The position numbers and the translations under genes were made by a program. From Pseudonocardia sp. (GTDB lineage: Bacteria > Actinomycetota > Actinomycetes > Mycobacteriales > Pseudonocardiaceae): a DNA stretch of 62,756 nucleotides. Below are positions 1 to 8,408 of this stretch, in pieces; the stretch's first letter is position 1, and each line of letters starts with the position of its first letter. Below the pieces are notes generated by a model. The model was not told where the DNA came from and did not search any database. It saw nothing but the letters and a program-made list of their open reading frames with translations. The stretch spans positions 1 through 62,756 of the forward strand of contig JAJCYC010000081.1 in NCBI GenBank assembly GCA_029263115.1, in the 5' to 3' direction.

Positions 1-85
1 CTTCCGCCCCCCGCCGCGCCCCCGCCCACCGCCCCGCGGGCCCCCCCCCCCCCCGGGGCCGGGGCGGCCCCCCCGGCCGGGGCTG
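1..85. other. low-complexity G/C tract at window edge
   Basis: Almost pure runs of C and G, including a stretch of about fifteen C. It resembles poor-quality sequence at a contig end more than coding DNA. The reading frame of the neighbouring minus-strand gene stays open through it, but the residues it would encode are only Gly, Arg, Ala and Pro. Treat any reading of these bases with caution. Confidence 0.5.
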
Positions 86-320
86 AGGTCGCCGCGTGGT
101 CGTGCTCCGCGACCGGAGTGATGACGATCCCGGGGATCCTCACCGAGGGGTCGGGCTGCTCCGCCGTCGGGGCGAACGTCGCGAGCTCCCGCTCGGCCGA
201 TGACGGGACCAGCACGCTCACCGCGGCCGTCCCGAACGAGGCCGCGGCCAGCAACAGGACCAGCGGCCCGCCGACCCGCGACCACCGGGTGCTCGGCCGG
301 TCCTCCGGCAACCCGCTCAC
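1..320 (-). CDS. membrane-anchored secreted protein, N-terminal part (DUF3105-like)
   Basis: The GTG start at 320 overlaps the stop of the Lnt-like gene by 4 bp (GTGA), so the two genes are probably translated together. The first ~15 residues are charged, followed by one hydrophobic segment (residues ~16-40) and then an exported part. That part contains DPSVRIPGIVI, which resembles the opening of the DUF3105 domain, and a His/Asp cluster (EHDHAA). The rest lies beyond the window and the last ~85 bases fall in the low-complexity tract. The DUF3105 assignment rests on a short match and is tentative; a membrane-anchored extracytoplasmic protein is safer. Confidence 0.45.
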   Translation of the reverse strand, partial: MSGLPEDRPSTRWSRVGGPLVLLLAAASFGTAAVSVLVPSSAERELATFAPTAEQPDPSVRIPGIVITPVAEHDHAATSAPAGGAAPAPGGGGARGAVGGGAAGGG

Positions 321-1684
321 CGCGCCCTCCGCAGGAGGGCCGGCGCGATCAGTGCCAGCAGCGCCAGGGCCAGCACGGGGAGGTCACCGGCGCTGGCGTA
401 GGGCGTCAGCCCGGTGCGCAGCGGCACGGTCTCGCGCAGCAGCGCCGGGTCGCCGAGCCGGCTCTGCGCGACCACCCGGCCGTCGGGGGTGACCACGACC
501 GAGTAGCCCGTCGGCGCGGACTGCACCACCGTGCGACCGAACTCGAGCGCGCGCATCCGGGCTCCCGCCACCTCGATGGCCGGCACGTCCTCGGTCACGT
601 ACGAGGCGGCGTTCGTCGGGACCAGCACGATCTCACTACCGGCCGTGACGGCCTCGCGGACGCGGTCGGCGAAGAGCACCTCGTAGGAGATGACGACGCC
701 GAGACGCCCGACGGGGGACTCCAGCACGGCGGTGCCCTCGCCGGCGATCGCGTCGCGGGGCACGAGCGCGGTGAGGTCGGTGACGCGTTCGAGCAGCTCC
801 CGGCCGGGGATGTACTCCCCGAACGGGACGCGGTGCTCCTTCTCGTAGCGGCCCAGGATCGCGCCGTTGGGCCCCCACAGGACAGCAGCGTTGCGGAAGG
901 CGGCTCCCTGGTTCTCCGCCACCCCGACGACGACGGGCGCGTCCAGGCGCCGGGCCACCTCCGCGGCGCGGACGTCACCCGCCGATCCCACGACCGTGCC
1001 GTCGGCGCTGATCACGGTCTCCGGGAACAGCACGAGGTCCGGGGAGCCGGTGATCTGCTCGGCCACGGCGAACTGCCGGTCGGTGGTGTCGCCGGGGTCG
1101 GTGAACACCGCGCGCAGGCCCCGCGGCCCGCCGCCCTGCACCACCGCGACGTCCAGGTCCCCGGCGTGGTCGGTCCGTACCGCGGCGCCGGCCGCGACCG
1201 GGAGCCCGGCGACGACCACAGCGACTCCCACGGCGACGAGCCGGGCCCGGATGCGGGTGAGCACCAGCGCGGCGAGCCCGACCCCCGCCGTCGCGGCCAC
1301 GGCCGTGACAAGCAGTGACCCGCCGACCGGTGCGGCGAGCGCGAACGGCCCGTCGAGCTGGCCGTGCACCAGTGCGGGGAGCGGGAAGCCGTCGAAGGGG
1401 AATCGGGTCTGGGCGGCGTCGAGCAGCACCAGCCCGGCCGGCACCGCCCACCAGCCACCCGCCCAGCGGCCGGTCCTGGCGCTGGGCACCACCCCGACCG
1501 CGACGGCCAGCATGATCGTCTCCACAGCGCCGATCGCGACGTACCCCGCGACGGCGAAGCCGCTGAGCCAGCCCAGCGTGGTGCCGTACAGGACCGCGCC
1601 GGTGAGCGCGCCGAGCACCAGCCGGGTCCGCAGCGCCCGCCCATACAACGCGACCGTGAGCAGGGCCACCCCGAGGGGAAGCAT
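317..1684 (-). CDS. lnt: apolipoprotein N-acyltransferase-like protein (C-N hydrolase domain), active-site Cys replaced by Ser
   Basis: Family role: transfer of a third acyl chain to the N-terminal Cys of membrane lipoproteins. The 455 residues comprise several membrane helices (residues 1-~170) and a C-N hydrolase domain (~175-425). The Glu (FPETVIS) and Lys (YEKEHRVPFGEY) of the catalytic triad are present. Where the third member, Cys, is expected the sequence reads VVISYEVLF, codon TCC, so Ser. The ATG at 1684 removes the first helix of the family. A GTG at about 1761 in another frame encodes a matching helix (VAVVLAAAAGGIWAL), and one indel near 1715-1730 would join it to RGWWPMLPLGVALL. 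The gene is translationally coupled to the secreted protein downstream. Family assignment is firm; activity with Ser is not. Confidence 0.85.
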   Translation of the reverse strand: MLPLGVALLTVALYGRALRTRLVLGALTGAVLYGTTLGWLSGFAVAGYVAIGAVETIMLAVAVGVVPSARTGRWAGGWWAVPAGLVLLDAAQTRFPFDGFPLPALVHGQLDGPFALAAPVGGSLLVTAVAATAGVGLAALVLTRIRARLVAVGVAVVVAGLPVAAGAAVRTDHAGDLDVAVVQGGGPRGLRAVFTDPGDTTDRQFAVAEQITGSPDLVLFPETVISADGTVVGSAGDVRAAEVARRLDAPVVVGVAENQGAAFRNAAVLWGPNGAILGRYEKEHRVPFGEYIPGRELLERVTDLTALVPRDAIAGEGTAVLESPVGRLGVVISYEVLFADRVREAVTAGSEIVLVPTNAASYVTEDVPAIEVAGARMRALEFGRTVVQSAPTGYSVVVTPDGRVVAQSRLGDPALLRETVPLRTGLTPYASAGDLPVLALALLALIAPALLRRAR

Positions 1685-1846
1685 CGGCCACCAGCCGCGC
1701 GGCGCAGCGCCCAGATCCCGCCCGCGGCGGCAGCCAGCACGACGGCCACGCGCAGCGACACACCCTCGGTGGACGTGGGCGGGGGTTGCAGATCCGCGCG
1801 GATGACGTGCTCCTCTCGGCCCGGAGCGGCCCGGCGGACCACGTTC

Positions 1847-1865
1847 CTACTATGCCGCGTAGAAG
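1847..1865. promoter_or_regulatory. weak CTACT-type palindrome upstream of lnt
   Basis: CTACT, nine bases, then AGAAG, about 90 bp upstream of the GTG proposed for lnt. It is an imperfect copy of the CTACT-N9-AGTAG sites at 38,536, 55,894 and 61,395. One half-site differs at one position, so it could be chance. Confidence 0.3.
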
Positions 1866-2054
1866 TTCGGTCGCCCGACGCGGGTTCGAACTCATCGCCC
1901 ACCAGTGTCGTACGCCCGTGCGGCGAGGGTGCGGGCTCGGGGAGGACCACGGCCGGCCCCGACGATCAGCTTCTGAGCGCTGCTGACCTGGTGCCCACCG
2001 TCCGCCACGCCGCGACCAGCAGGAGGAAGCGGGCGACGCCGAGCAGTCATGGGA

Positions 2055-2390
2055 TTAGACGACGGCGAAGGCACGGGGCGTCGCGCCGGACGCCGACACC
2101 GGCACCGAGATCGCTACGCCCTCGGCGACCGTGAGCGCGGTCAGCACGGCCACGGCGGCGTGGTGGGCCAGCCGCGCGCGGCGTGTCCTGGGCACGACGC
2201 CGCTCGACCAGAGGGGCAGCAGTCCGAGGACCGGCCCGACATGGCAGAGGGCTAGCGCGATCTGCAGGGCTTCGGAACCCCGCACGGGGTGCGGGTAGAC
2301 GCTGGCTGCCCCGCTCGCTCCCGCCAGGTAGCCGGCGAGTGCGGTCCCCAGGACGCCACACGTGACGCAGACGGCGGCGGCTACGTCCAC
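2055..2390 (-). CDS. small membrane protein, unrecognised
   Basis: The frame encodes about 111 residues from a GTG at 2390, with roughly three hydrophobic segments and Gly/Ala-rich turns, ending in TPRAFAVV. The frame stays open to an ATG at 2498, but the extra 36 residues are Arg/His-rich and look like read-through, so the inner start is preferred. It lies downstream of another small membrane-protein gene on the same strand with a gap of about 200 bp. No family was recognised. Confidence 0.45.
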   Translation of the reverse strand: MDVAAAVCVTCGVLGTALAGYLAGASGAASVYPHPVRGSEALQIALALCHVGPVLGLLPLWSSGVVPRTRRARLAHHAAVAVLTALTVAEGVAISVPVSASGATPRAFAVV

Positions 2391-2604
2391 CCGACCGCCA
2401 CCGCGCAAGAGCGCAGTCGCGCTAGCATCGTGCCTCCTCGGGGGCCGGTGACACCGGCCGCGGTGGCCCATCGGGCGGTCCGTCTCGGGTCCATCCATGC
2501 TCCTCGTTCACTCGGGTCGGTGTGGGTGCCGGTGGGTCGCCGACGTCGAACGGCGAGCTGAACCCGATCAGGTAGACCGCCAGGCGTTGTCTGGCGTAGC
2601 GGCG

Positions 2605-3012
2605 TCAGGCGTCGCCGGTCACGAGGGCGGCAACCACCAGCGCGGTACGCGCCAGTCCCAGCGGCGGGCCGAACGGCAGCGCGAACCCGATCCAGAACAC
2701 GAGCTCGACCGGTAGCAGCGCCAGCGTCAGCCACGGGGCGGCCGGGGCGTCGCGCCAGAGCAGCACACCGACCCCGACCTCGGCGACGCACACGGCCACG
2801 AAGCCGAGCAGCAGCGCGGCACTCGTCGGCCATCCCCAGCGCTCGAACGACCCGCCGCCGTAGGTCGGGAAGCCGAGGAAAGTCCACACCTCGCCGGTGC
2901 GCGCGTAGAACCACGCGCCGTACGCGCCCGGGAGGCCGAAGCCCAGCCCGAGTACGAGCGAGCAGGCAGCCGCCGCGGTCATCGCGCGCCCCGGTTCAGC
3001 TCGGCCGCTCAC
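2605..3012 (-). CDS. four-helix membrane protein, unrecognised
   Basis: This is a 135-residue protein with four hydrophobic segments separated by short loops, including FPTYGGGSFERWGW after the first helix. It starts at GTG 3012, overlapping the end of the SRPBCC-hemerythrin gene by 17 bp, or at ATG 2982, which removes ten residues. It is the last tightly linked gene of an operon led by two membrane-protein genes and divergent from a MarR regulator. The pattern resembles a small DoxX-like or quinone-linked membrane protein, but no motif settles this. Confidence 0.6.
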   Translation of the reverse strand: MSGRAEPGRAMTAAAACSLVLGLGFGLPGAYGAWFYARTGEVWTFLGFPTYGGGSFERWGWPTSAALLLGFVAVCVAEVGVGVLLWRDAPAAPWLTLALLPVELVFWIGFALPFGPPLGLARTALVVAALVTGDA

Positions 3013-4081
3013 CGCGGACGGCCGTGATGTAGGTGCGGTAGCGGCGCCTGCCGAACAGCCGCCAGAGCACCTTCACCGGCAGCGGCAGGTCCTCCAGGAA
3101 CATCGCGGCCTCGGCCGGCGTCGCGACCTCCAGCATCTGCCCGAGCGCGATCCACCGCTGGGCCGGTGTGAACTTCTCGAAGCCGCGCTCGCCGACGTCC
3201 TGCCATTCGCCCGGGGCGAGGTGCCGGTCGATCAGGGGCACCACGAGCTGCTCCTCCTCGTCGAGATGTTCGTCGAGGACGACGAGGAACTCGCCGATGC
3301 GGTCGGCGAGCGCCGCGGACGTGGACGGTGCCGGATCCACGCGCCACGCCGACCGCGCCGCGCGCACCTCGGACACCGACCCGTCGATCCGCTGGTGCTG
3401 CGCCTCCATCCGCTCCACCAGTGGGGCGTCGCGGCCGACGCGGTCGAGCAGCGTCGGCCAGATCAGGTCGTCCTCGGTGGTGAGGTGCATTTGCAGGCTG
3501 TCGAGCAGGAACCCGAGGTGGTCGGCGACCGCGCCTACTCGGGCCGCATCGCCGGCCGGTACCTCCGGCAGTAGAGCCCGCACCTCGGCGAGCTGGCGCC
3601 GGAAGATCCGGTGGATGATCGGCATCTCGCGGGCCGCCGGTCCCGGGACGACACCCGCGCGCCGCTCCACCGCTTCTCGCAGACGCGTCATGTTGGCCTT
3701 CTCCTGCCGGCGCGTCATCACCACGAACAGCGGGAACACCAGCCGGAACCACCCGCGCGGGCGCGTGTCGAACCGGACGCGCAGGAGCGACCCGCCGTCG
3801 ACCGAATCGACGCTGCCGGTGAACGTCACGGCGATCGGCCCACCGTTGTCGTGCACCCATCGCCGCGGCCGATCGAACTCCAGGCACTCGACTTCGATCG
3901 CCGACGGCGCTCCCTTCCAGCGGGCGAGGAACTTCGTGCCGACGCCCACCGCGCCGTCGGTCAGCTTCTTCACCGACGCCGCGGTGGGGTTCCACTCGAC
4001 CTCGTTACGGATGTCGACGCAGTAGTCGAAGAGTTCCTCGGGCGTGCAGGCGACCACGGTCTGATTCGCGATGACGACCAC
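2996..4081 (-). CDS. SRPBCC (polyketide cyclase-like) domain fused to a hemerythrin-like domain
   Basis: The 361-residue protein has two domains. Residues ~1-145 read as an SRPBCC ligand-binding fold (FDYCVDIRNEVEWNP near the start, later VTFTGSVDSVDGGSLLRVRFD). Residues ~160-320 form a hemerythrin-type four-helix bundle with spaced His and acidic ligands: HLGFLLDSLQMHLTTEDD, EAQHQRIDG and LDEHLDEEEQ. Such bundles bind a di-iron centre for oxygen or NO sensing or storage. The GTG start at 4081 is preceded by GGAG at 7 nt. The gene sits 31 bp after a membrane-protein gene in an operon divergent from marR. The domains are clear; the substrate is unknown. Confidence 0.8.
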   Translation of the reverse strand: MVVIANQTVVACTPEELFDYCVDIRNEVEWNPTAASVKKLTDGAVGVGTKFLARWKGAPSAIEVECLEFDRPRRWVHDNGGPIAVTFTGSVDSVDGGSLLRVRFDTRPRGWFRLVFPLFVVMTRRQEKANMTRLREAVERRAGVVPGPAAREMPIIHRIFRRQLAEVRALLPEVPAGDAARVGAVADHLGFLLDSLQMHLTTEDDLIWPTLLDRVGRDAPLVERMEAQHQRIDGSVSEVRAARSAWRVDPAPSTSAALADRIGEFLVVLDEHLDEEEQLVVPLIDRHLAPGEWQDVGERGFEKFTPAQRWIALGQMLEVATPAEAAMFLEDLPLPVKVLWRLFGRRRYRTYITAVRGERPS

Positions 4082-4112
4082 GGTGGTGCTCCTTCCTCGT
4101 TCCTGTCGACGC

Positions 4113-4781
4113 TCAGGTGACGCGGCGGCTCCTCAGCGGTTCGACGCTCGACGACACGGCGCGCCGGTGGGGGATCGAACAGCCGAGGGCGAGCACGGCG
4201 TACAGGGACCCCGCCAGCACCGCTGCCCAGGCTCCCCGGGGGTCGGTGAGAGACAGCGGAGGATTGGTCATCCCCGGAATCGTTGCGGCAAGGGCGGCCG
4301 CGAAACCGACGCCGGCGACACCGCACGCGACCCTCGGCCATCGGCGACCGCGTCCGGACAACCCGTATCCGCCCACGATGCCCATCAGCCCGACCGCGAT
4401 CGCCCCGCCGCCCATGCCGGTCGTCACGAGCGTGGTGACCGCGCCGGGCATCAGCATGGGTGCGGCGGCGAGGGTCAGCGGCGCGAGAGCCAGCCACCGC
4501 CACCCGCGCGGCGGCCCGGACCGCCGCAGGTGCTCGGCCCATCCCAGCAGCCCGCCGGTGACCGCGCCGGGGAGGAGGAGTGCGCCGAACGTCCCGCCCC
4601 AGCTGAAGGTCGACCCGGCCCCCACGAGTTCGACCATGTAGCCACGGAGTGCGGCCGACCAGGCCAGTCCGCAGACCGCGCCCCCGGTGACCCAGGTCCA
4701 TGGTGATGAGCCGCCGTGCGGATGGCTGGTGGCCATATCCGCGACAGGTTCCGCCGTGCCGGCGAACGCGCGCCTGCCCAT
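4113..4781 (-). CDS. multi-pass membrane protein, unrecognised
   Basis: About 222 residues with six or so hydrophobic segments and Gly-rich loops. The ATG at 4781 shares one base with the stop of the upstream gene (TGATG), a classic re-initiation arrangement. The frame continues upstream, but that part is antisense shadow, so the overlap fixes the start. A second possible start 15 codons in (MATSHPHGG) follows a charged stretch. No family was recognised; together with its upstream partner it may form a two-component membrane complex. Confidence 0.6.
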   Translation of the reverse strand: MGRRAFAGTAEPVADMATSHPHGGSSPWTWVTGGAVCGLAWSAALRGYMVELVGAGSTFSWGGTFGALLLPGAVTGGLLGWAEHLRRSGPPRGWRWLALAPLTLAAAPMLMPGAVTTLVTTGMGGGAIAVGLMGIVGGYGLSGRGRRWPRVACGVAGVGFAAALAATIPGMTNPPLSLTDPRGAWAAVLAGSLYAVLALGCSIPHRRAVSSSVEPLRSRRVT

Positions 4782-5422
4782 CACATGTCGGCCTTCCACA
4801 GCGCGTACCCGAGGACCGCGAAGAGCAGCATCCAGGTCGTGATCGCGAGCCGCGCGAGCACGAACGGTCCCATGAGAGCAGGCAACATCGGCACGAACAC
4901 GAAGATGCCGGCGACCAGCACCACGAGTCCGCGCCATCCTGTCCAGCGTCCCCTGCGACGCACGGCGATGCCGGCCAGGACCAGCCCCACCCCGACCGCG
5001 ATGGTGGAGACGCCGTAGAGCGCGTCGAGAAGGCCGGTGCCGTCGCCGGGGTAGGTCGAGTCGCGTGCGGTGATGGCGATCAGTTCGGTGACCGCGAGCA
5101 GCCCCATTCCCGCCGCGGCGAGGCCGGTGCCCCAGCGGGCGCTCCGGCCCGGCGCCATGGTCTGCGCCCGGGCGAGTGCCGCGATGCCGGCGAGCAGTCC
5201 GAGGTGCTGGACGAAGAACCAGACCTGGACGACGGTGAAACCGCCCGCCGTGAGTGGGTAGCTGAACATCTCCTCGGACACCTGGCCCGGGTACACGGCC
5301 AACAGGATGCCGCTGGCGGCTCCGAGGATTCCCGCCGCCATGCAGACCGCACCGGCGCGGCTCACCCATACGGGAACCGAGGTGACAGGAAACGTGCCCG
5401 ACTCGACATGCGTCATGGTCAT
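4781..5422 (-). CDS. multi-pass membrane protein, first gene of MarR-flanked operon
   Basis: 213 residues, starting MTMTHVESG, with about six membrane segments. The ATG at 5422 has GGAG six bases upstream; the longer frame to 5530 would run into the marR promoter and is rejected. The gene heads an operon that continues with a second membrane protein, the SRPBCC-hemerythrin fusion and a four-helix protein. It is transcribed away from marR, whose product probably controls it through the palindrome between them. No signature residues for a transporter family were seen. Confidence 0.65.
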   Translation of the reverse strand: MTMTHVESGTFPVTSVPVWVSRAGAVCMAAGILGAASGILLAVYPGQVSEEMFSYPLTAGGFTVVQVWFFVQHLGLLAGIAALARAQTMAPGRSARWGTGLAAAGMGLLAVTELIAITARDSTYPGDGTGLLDALYGVSTIAVGVGLVLAGIAVRRRGRWTGWRGLVVLVAGIFVFVPMLPALMGPFVLARLAITTWMLLFAVLGYALWKADM

Positions 5423-5467
5423 CACTCCACTGGCCCCGGCCAGCAACCCGCTGGCGCGGTCGTCGCA

Positions 5468-5489
5468 AATGCTAAGGTAGCCTTCATAC
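5468..5489. promoter_or_regulatory. inverted repeat in the marR divergent promoter
   Basis: The core AAGG-TAG-CCTT (5474-5484) is a perfect inverted repeat, with flanking ATG and CAT extending the symmetry. It lies between the membrane-protein operon (start 5422) and the MarR gene (start 5511). This is the expected place and size for a MarR-family dimer site that represses both directions. Confidence 0.5.
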
Positions 5490-5510
5490 TTTGTGGACGG
5501 GGAGTTGTCA

Positions 5511-5936
5511 ATGGAGGAGCGGTTGAACACGGTGTCGATGCTGGGCCAGGCCTACAGCCTGCTGGGCTTCCAGATCGTGGAGGGCGTGGTCGGTGCCGGT
5601 TTCCCGCAGAAGCCCAAGCACTCCGCCGTGTTCGCTCAGATATCTCTTGACGGCTCGAGGCTCACCGAGCTCGCGCGCAAGGCGAACATGACCCCGCAGT
5701 CCATGGGTGAACTCGTCGACGAGCTCGTCGACATGGGGTACGTCGTGCGTCGTCGCGACCCCGGCGACGGCCGGGCCAAACTGATCGTTCTCACCGAGCG
5801 CGGCAGGGACGCCGTAGCGGCCGGACGTCAGACGATCGAGGGCATCGAGGAGAAGGTGACCGACATCCTGGGCGAGCGCGGGCACCGGGAGCTCCGAGCG
5901 CTGCTGTCGAAGCTGCTTGATGCCACGGATGCCTGA
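5511..5936 (+). CDS. MarR-family transcriptional regulator
   Basis: A 141-residue winged-helix repressor. The recognition region reads LTELARKANMTPQSMGELVDELVDMGYVVRRRDPGDGRAK, with the usual DPGDGRAK wing, followed by an LTERGRDAV dimerisation helix. ATG 5511 follows GGGGAG by six bases; an in-frame GTG at 5493 lies inside the probable operator. MarR proteins usually release DNA on binding a small aromatic or oxidised ligand. The divergent operon of membrane proteins and a hemerythrin-like fusion is the obvious target. Confidence 0.85.
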   Translation: MEERLNTVSMLGQAYSLLGFQIVEGVVGAGFPQKPKHSAVFAQISLDGSRLTELARKANMTPQSMGELVDELVDMGYVVRRRDPGDGRAKLIVLTERGRDAVAAGRQTIEGIEEKVTDILGERGHRELRALLSKLLDATDA

Positions 5937-6008
5937 GGGCGCGCCAACCTCCGAGGACCCGCAGTTCCCGGCACCCGCCGGCGCAGGTGCCTTCCGTGGC
6001 CCTGGGAC

Positions 6009-7075
6009 TCAGCCGAGCTTCTCGGCGAGCCAACTCGCGTCCTCGCCCACCCACCCGAGTAGCGCCGAACCCCGGGTGTGCAGCCACGGCAGCCCCAGCA
6101 CTCCGAGGCCCGGCACCGGGCTGACGCCGCGGCGGTGCAGCGGCCAGCCGTCCGCGCCGACCGCTTCGGCGGGCAACCAGGTGTAGTCGGGTCGGTATCC
6201 AGTGGCCCAGACCACCGCGTCCACCTGCTCCCGGTCGCCGCCCGTGAGGGACACGGTGTCACCGTCGACCGCAGTGAGCCGTCCGGCGAGGCGCACGCCG
6301 CGCCGGGCGACCTCCGGCAGCCGTGTGCCGATCAGCGCCTCCTTCGTGTCCAGGCGCCTGCCGAGCCGCGACTCGACCGTGACGTCCATGACGAGGGTGC
6401 GGGTGAGCCAGTAGAAGAGGTCCCGGCCCGCAAGGCTCTGGGGCAGGCTGGGCTGCCGGGTGCCGACCGCCAGCGTGACGTCGTGCGTCTCCGCGAGCTC
6501 GGTGGCGCTCTGGGCGCCCGAGTTCCCGGCTCCGACGACGACCACCCGGCCGGCCGGGAGCTGGGCCGGGTTGCGGTACTCGCCCGAGTGCAGCTGCACC
6601 ACCCGCGCCGCGAGGTCGGCGCCACGACGGGGCACGGCGGGCACCTGGAACGGCCCGGTTGCGGCCACCACACGGCCGGCCTGCACGCTGCCCCGGTTCG
6701 TCGTCAGAAGAACCCCCCACCGGCGGGATCGCGGATCAGCCGTTCCACGCAGGTGCCGGAGCGCACCGGCAGGTCGAATCGGATCGCGTACCGCCTCAGG
6801 TAGTCGGCGACGTCGTCCTTTCCGGGATAGGCGTCGGGAGGTCCGGGGAACGGCAGCCCGGGCAGCGCGGTGTGGTGGGCCGGGGTGAACAGGCGAAGTG
6901 AGTCCCAGCGGGAGTCCCAGCTGGCCCCGACGTCATCGGCGGCGTCGAGGATGACGAAGTCCTTCGCGCCCCGCAGCCCTTGCCGGGTCAGCGCCTGTCC
7001 CATCGCCAGGCCGGCCTGACCGCCGCCGAGCACAGCTAGGTCGACCTGCTCGGGTTCTGAATCGGGCTCGTTCAC
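6009..7075 (-). CDS. flavin-containing monooxygenase-like oxidoreductase (CzcO type), frameshifted
   Basis: Two open frames join into one protein of about 355 residues. The first (7075-6704, GTG start) has the FAD-binding GGGQAGLAMGQAL and ends at a premature stop. The second (to 6009) has the NADP-binding VVVGAGNSGAQSATEL and the ATGY motif of the family. The break is at a run of six G on the minus strand (6713-6718): one extra G restores GVLLTTNRGSVQAG followed by GRVVAATG. The family oxidises small molecules using NADPH and O2. The start overlaps the preceding oxidoreductase remnant by 4 bp (GTGA). The defect may be an assembly error in a homopolymer. Confidence 0.75.
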
Positions 7076-7330
7076 GGTCGTCCTCCGGCCGGCTGCTTGT
7101 GGTCTGCGTCATCGGGTGTCATGACGCCTCCAGGATGGGGTGGTGGCCCGACCAGGCCGTCGGGGTCGATCTCGGCGCGCACTGCCCGATGCCGGCGGAG
7201 CGCGACGTCGTCGAATAGGCGGTCGGCGTCGATTGAATGTTCAGTGAAGCTGAGATACGGCGCGGACGCCAGGGCTGCACCGCCGTGAGGACGGCGGAGC
7301 CGGGCGCTAACCGCCCGTTGTGCGCTCTCG
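7072..7330 (-). pseudogene. 3' remnant of a berberine-bridge-type FAD oxidoreductase
   Basis: The last ~75 residues of this frame (APYLSFTEHS, then ADRLFDD, then RHRAVRAEIDPDGLV) resemble the conserved C-terminus of FAD_binding_4/BBE oxidoreductases, where a Leu-Phe and an RxxAVxxxxDPxGLF motif close the domain. Nothing recognisable of the FAD domain lies upstream; from about 7330 the frame is Arg/Pro-rich shadow and then meets a plus-strand gene. The stop overlaps the flavoprotein start, so the two were probably once an operon. The match is short. Confidence 0.4.
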
Positions 7331-7517
7331 GGCGCCGCGCCGCTGTCGAAGGGCAGACGTGGCGGCCGTCGTAGGCGCAGCGGCGGTGGGGCGTAGCCGC
7401 GGAGCAGGTCTGGCACCGTTTGGCCATGATCGGCGGGCGGGCGGGCGTGCCGCCAGCTTCGTGGCTGCGACATGCCGGTCGCCGGGCGGGAGGAGCCCGC
7501 GCAGGTAGCGTCGAGGT

Positions 7518-8408
7518 ATGGGCTCAGCCGAGGGAAACACGCTGGCCGGGTCGGGCTGTTTCGACGCGCGGTGCCACCCGCCCGGGTCGAACCAGCCCGC
7601 CCCGACGTGTCCGCCGAACCCAGCGCTCGGGCATCCCGACCCGAAGGCCCACGGCAGGCCCGGGCCGGTCGACGGCGCACCGCCGCCCGCCGGGTTGGAC
7701 ACGCGGCCACCCGGGCGACCGCAGCGCCGCCACCGCTGGGGCCTCGGCGCCTTCCTGCTCGCCGAGCTGGTGTTCCTCGGCGTCTCGGCCCTGGTCGCCC
7801 CGCTTGTTGCGGGGGAGAACCCGAGCGCGGTCGCGCTGGGCACGGCCCTCGCGGTGCCGACCGTGCTCGCCGCGGCGGTAGCGCTGCTCATCACCCGGCT
7901 GCGCGGCAACGGTCCCAAGGTCGACCTCGGCCTGGTGTGGTCGAGGCGCGACCTCGAGATCGGCCTGGCGTTCGGGGTCGGGGGCCTGGTCCTCGGGCTC
8001 GTCGCGACCGCGGTGTTCGTCGCGATCGTCGGGCCGGACGTGACGTCTGCGGTGGGCGACCTCTTCGGCGGTCAGCGTGCTGCACCTGCCGCCGCCGTGC
8101 TGATCATGCTGATCGTCGTTCTTGTGGCGCCGGTCTGCGAGGAGATCCTCTACCGCGGCATGCTGTGGGGTGCGCTGGAGAAACTGGGCGCGGGGCGCTG
8201 GGTGGCCTTCGGTCTCGTGACCGTGATCTTCTCGTTGGCGCACTTCGAGATCACACGCATGCCGCTGCTGTTGGTCATCTCGATTCCTCTCGGCCTCGCC
8301 CGGTTGTACACCGGGCGGTTGCTGGCCAGCATCGTGGCCCATCAGATCAACAATCTGCTGCCCGGGATCGCGCTGTATCTCCTACTGACAGGCGCCGTTC
8401 CGGTGTGA
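7518..8408 (+). CDS. CPBP-family intramembrane metalloprotease
   Basis: 296 residues: a Pro-rich cytoplasmic tail (~1-70) and about seven membrane helices. The CPBP/CAAX protease motifs are present in order: EEILYRG (~208), HFE in a later helix (~248) and an HQ/NN pair (AHQINNLLPG, ~273). The Glu and His residues place a metal in the membrane. In bacteria the family processes membrane peptides or proteins; no partner is evident here. The ATG at 7518 is taken because it is the first in frame, though the tail is long and a start nearer the first helix is possible. Confidence 0.85.
   Translation: MGSAEGNTLAGSGCFDARCHPPGSNQPAPTCPPNPALGHPDPKAHGRPGPVDGAPPPAGLDTRPPGRPQRRHRWGLGAFLLAELVFLGVSALVAPLVAGENPSAVALGTALAVPTVLAAAVALLITRLRGNGPKVDLGLVWSRRDLEIGLAFGVGGLVLGLVATAVFVAIVGPDVTSAVGDLFGGQRAAPAAAVLIMLIVVLVAPVCEEILYRGMLWGALEKLGAGRWVAFGLVTVIFSLAHFEITRMPLLLVISIPLGLARLYTGRLLASIVAHQINNLLPGIALYLLLTGAVPV

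Noticed and set aside
1875-1912. GGTTCGAACTC followed by CCCACCA, resembling the 3' end of a tRNA
   Set aside because: The T-arm stem does not pair (GCGGG against TCATC) and no acceptor or anticodon arm was found.
4113-5468. 451-codon minus-strand frame covering two membrane-protein genes
   Set aside because: Only its last 222 codons encode a membrane protein; the rest is Arg-rich shadow of the upstream gene, and the TGATG overlap at 4,781 fixes the true start.
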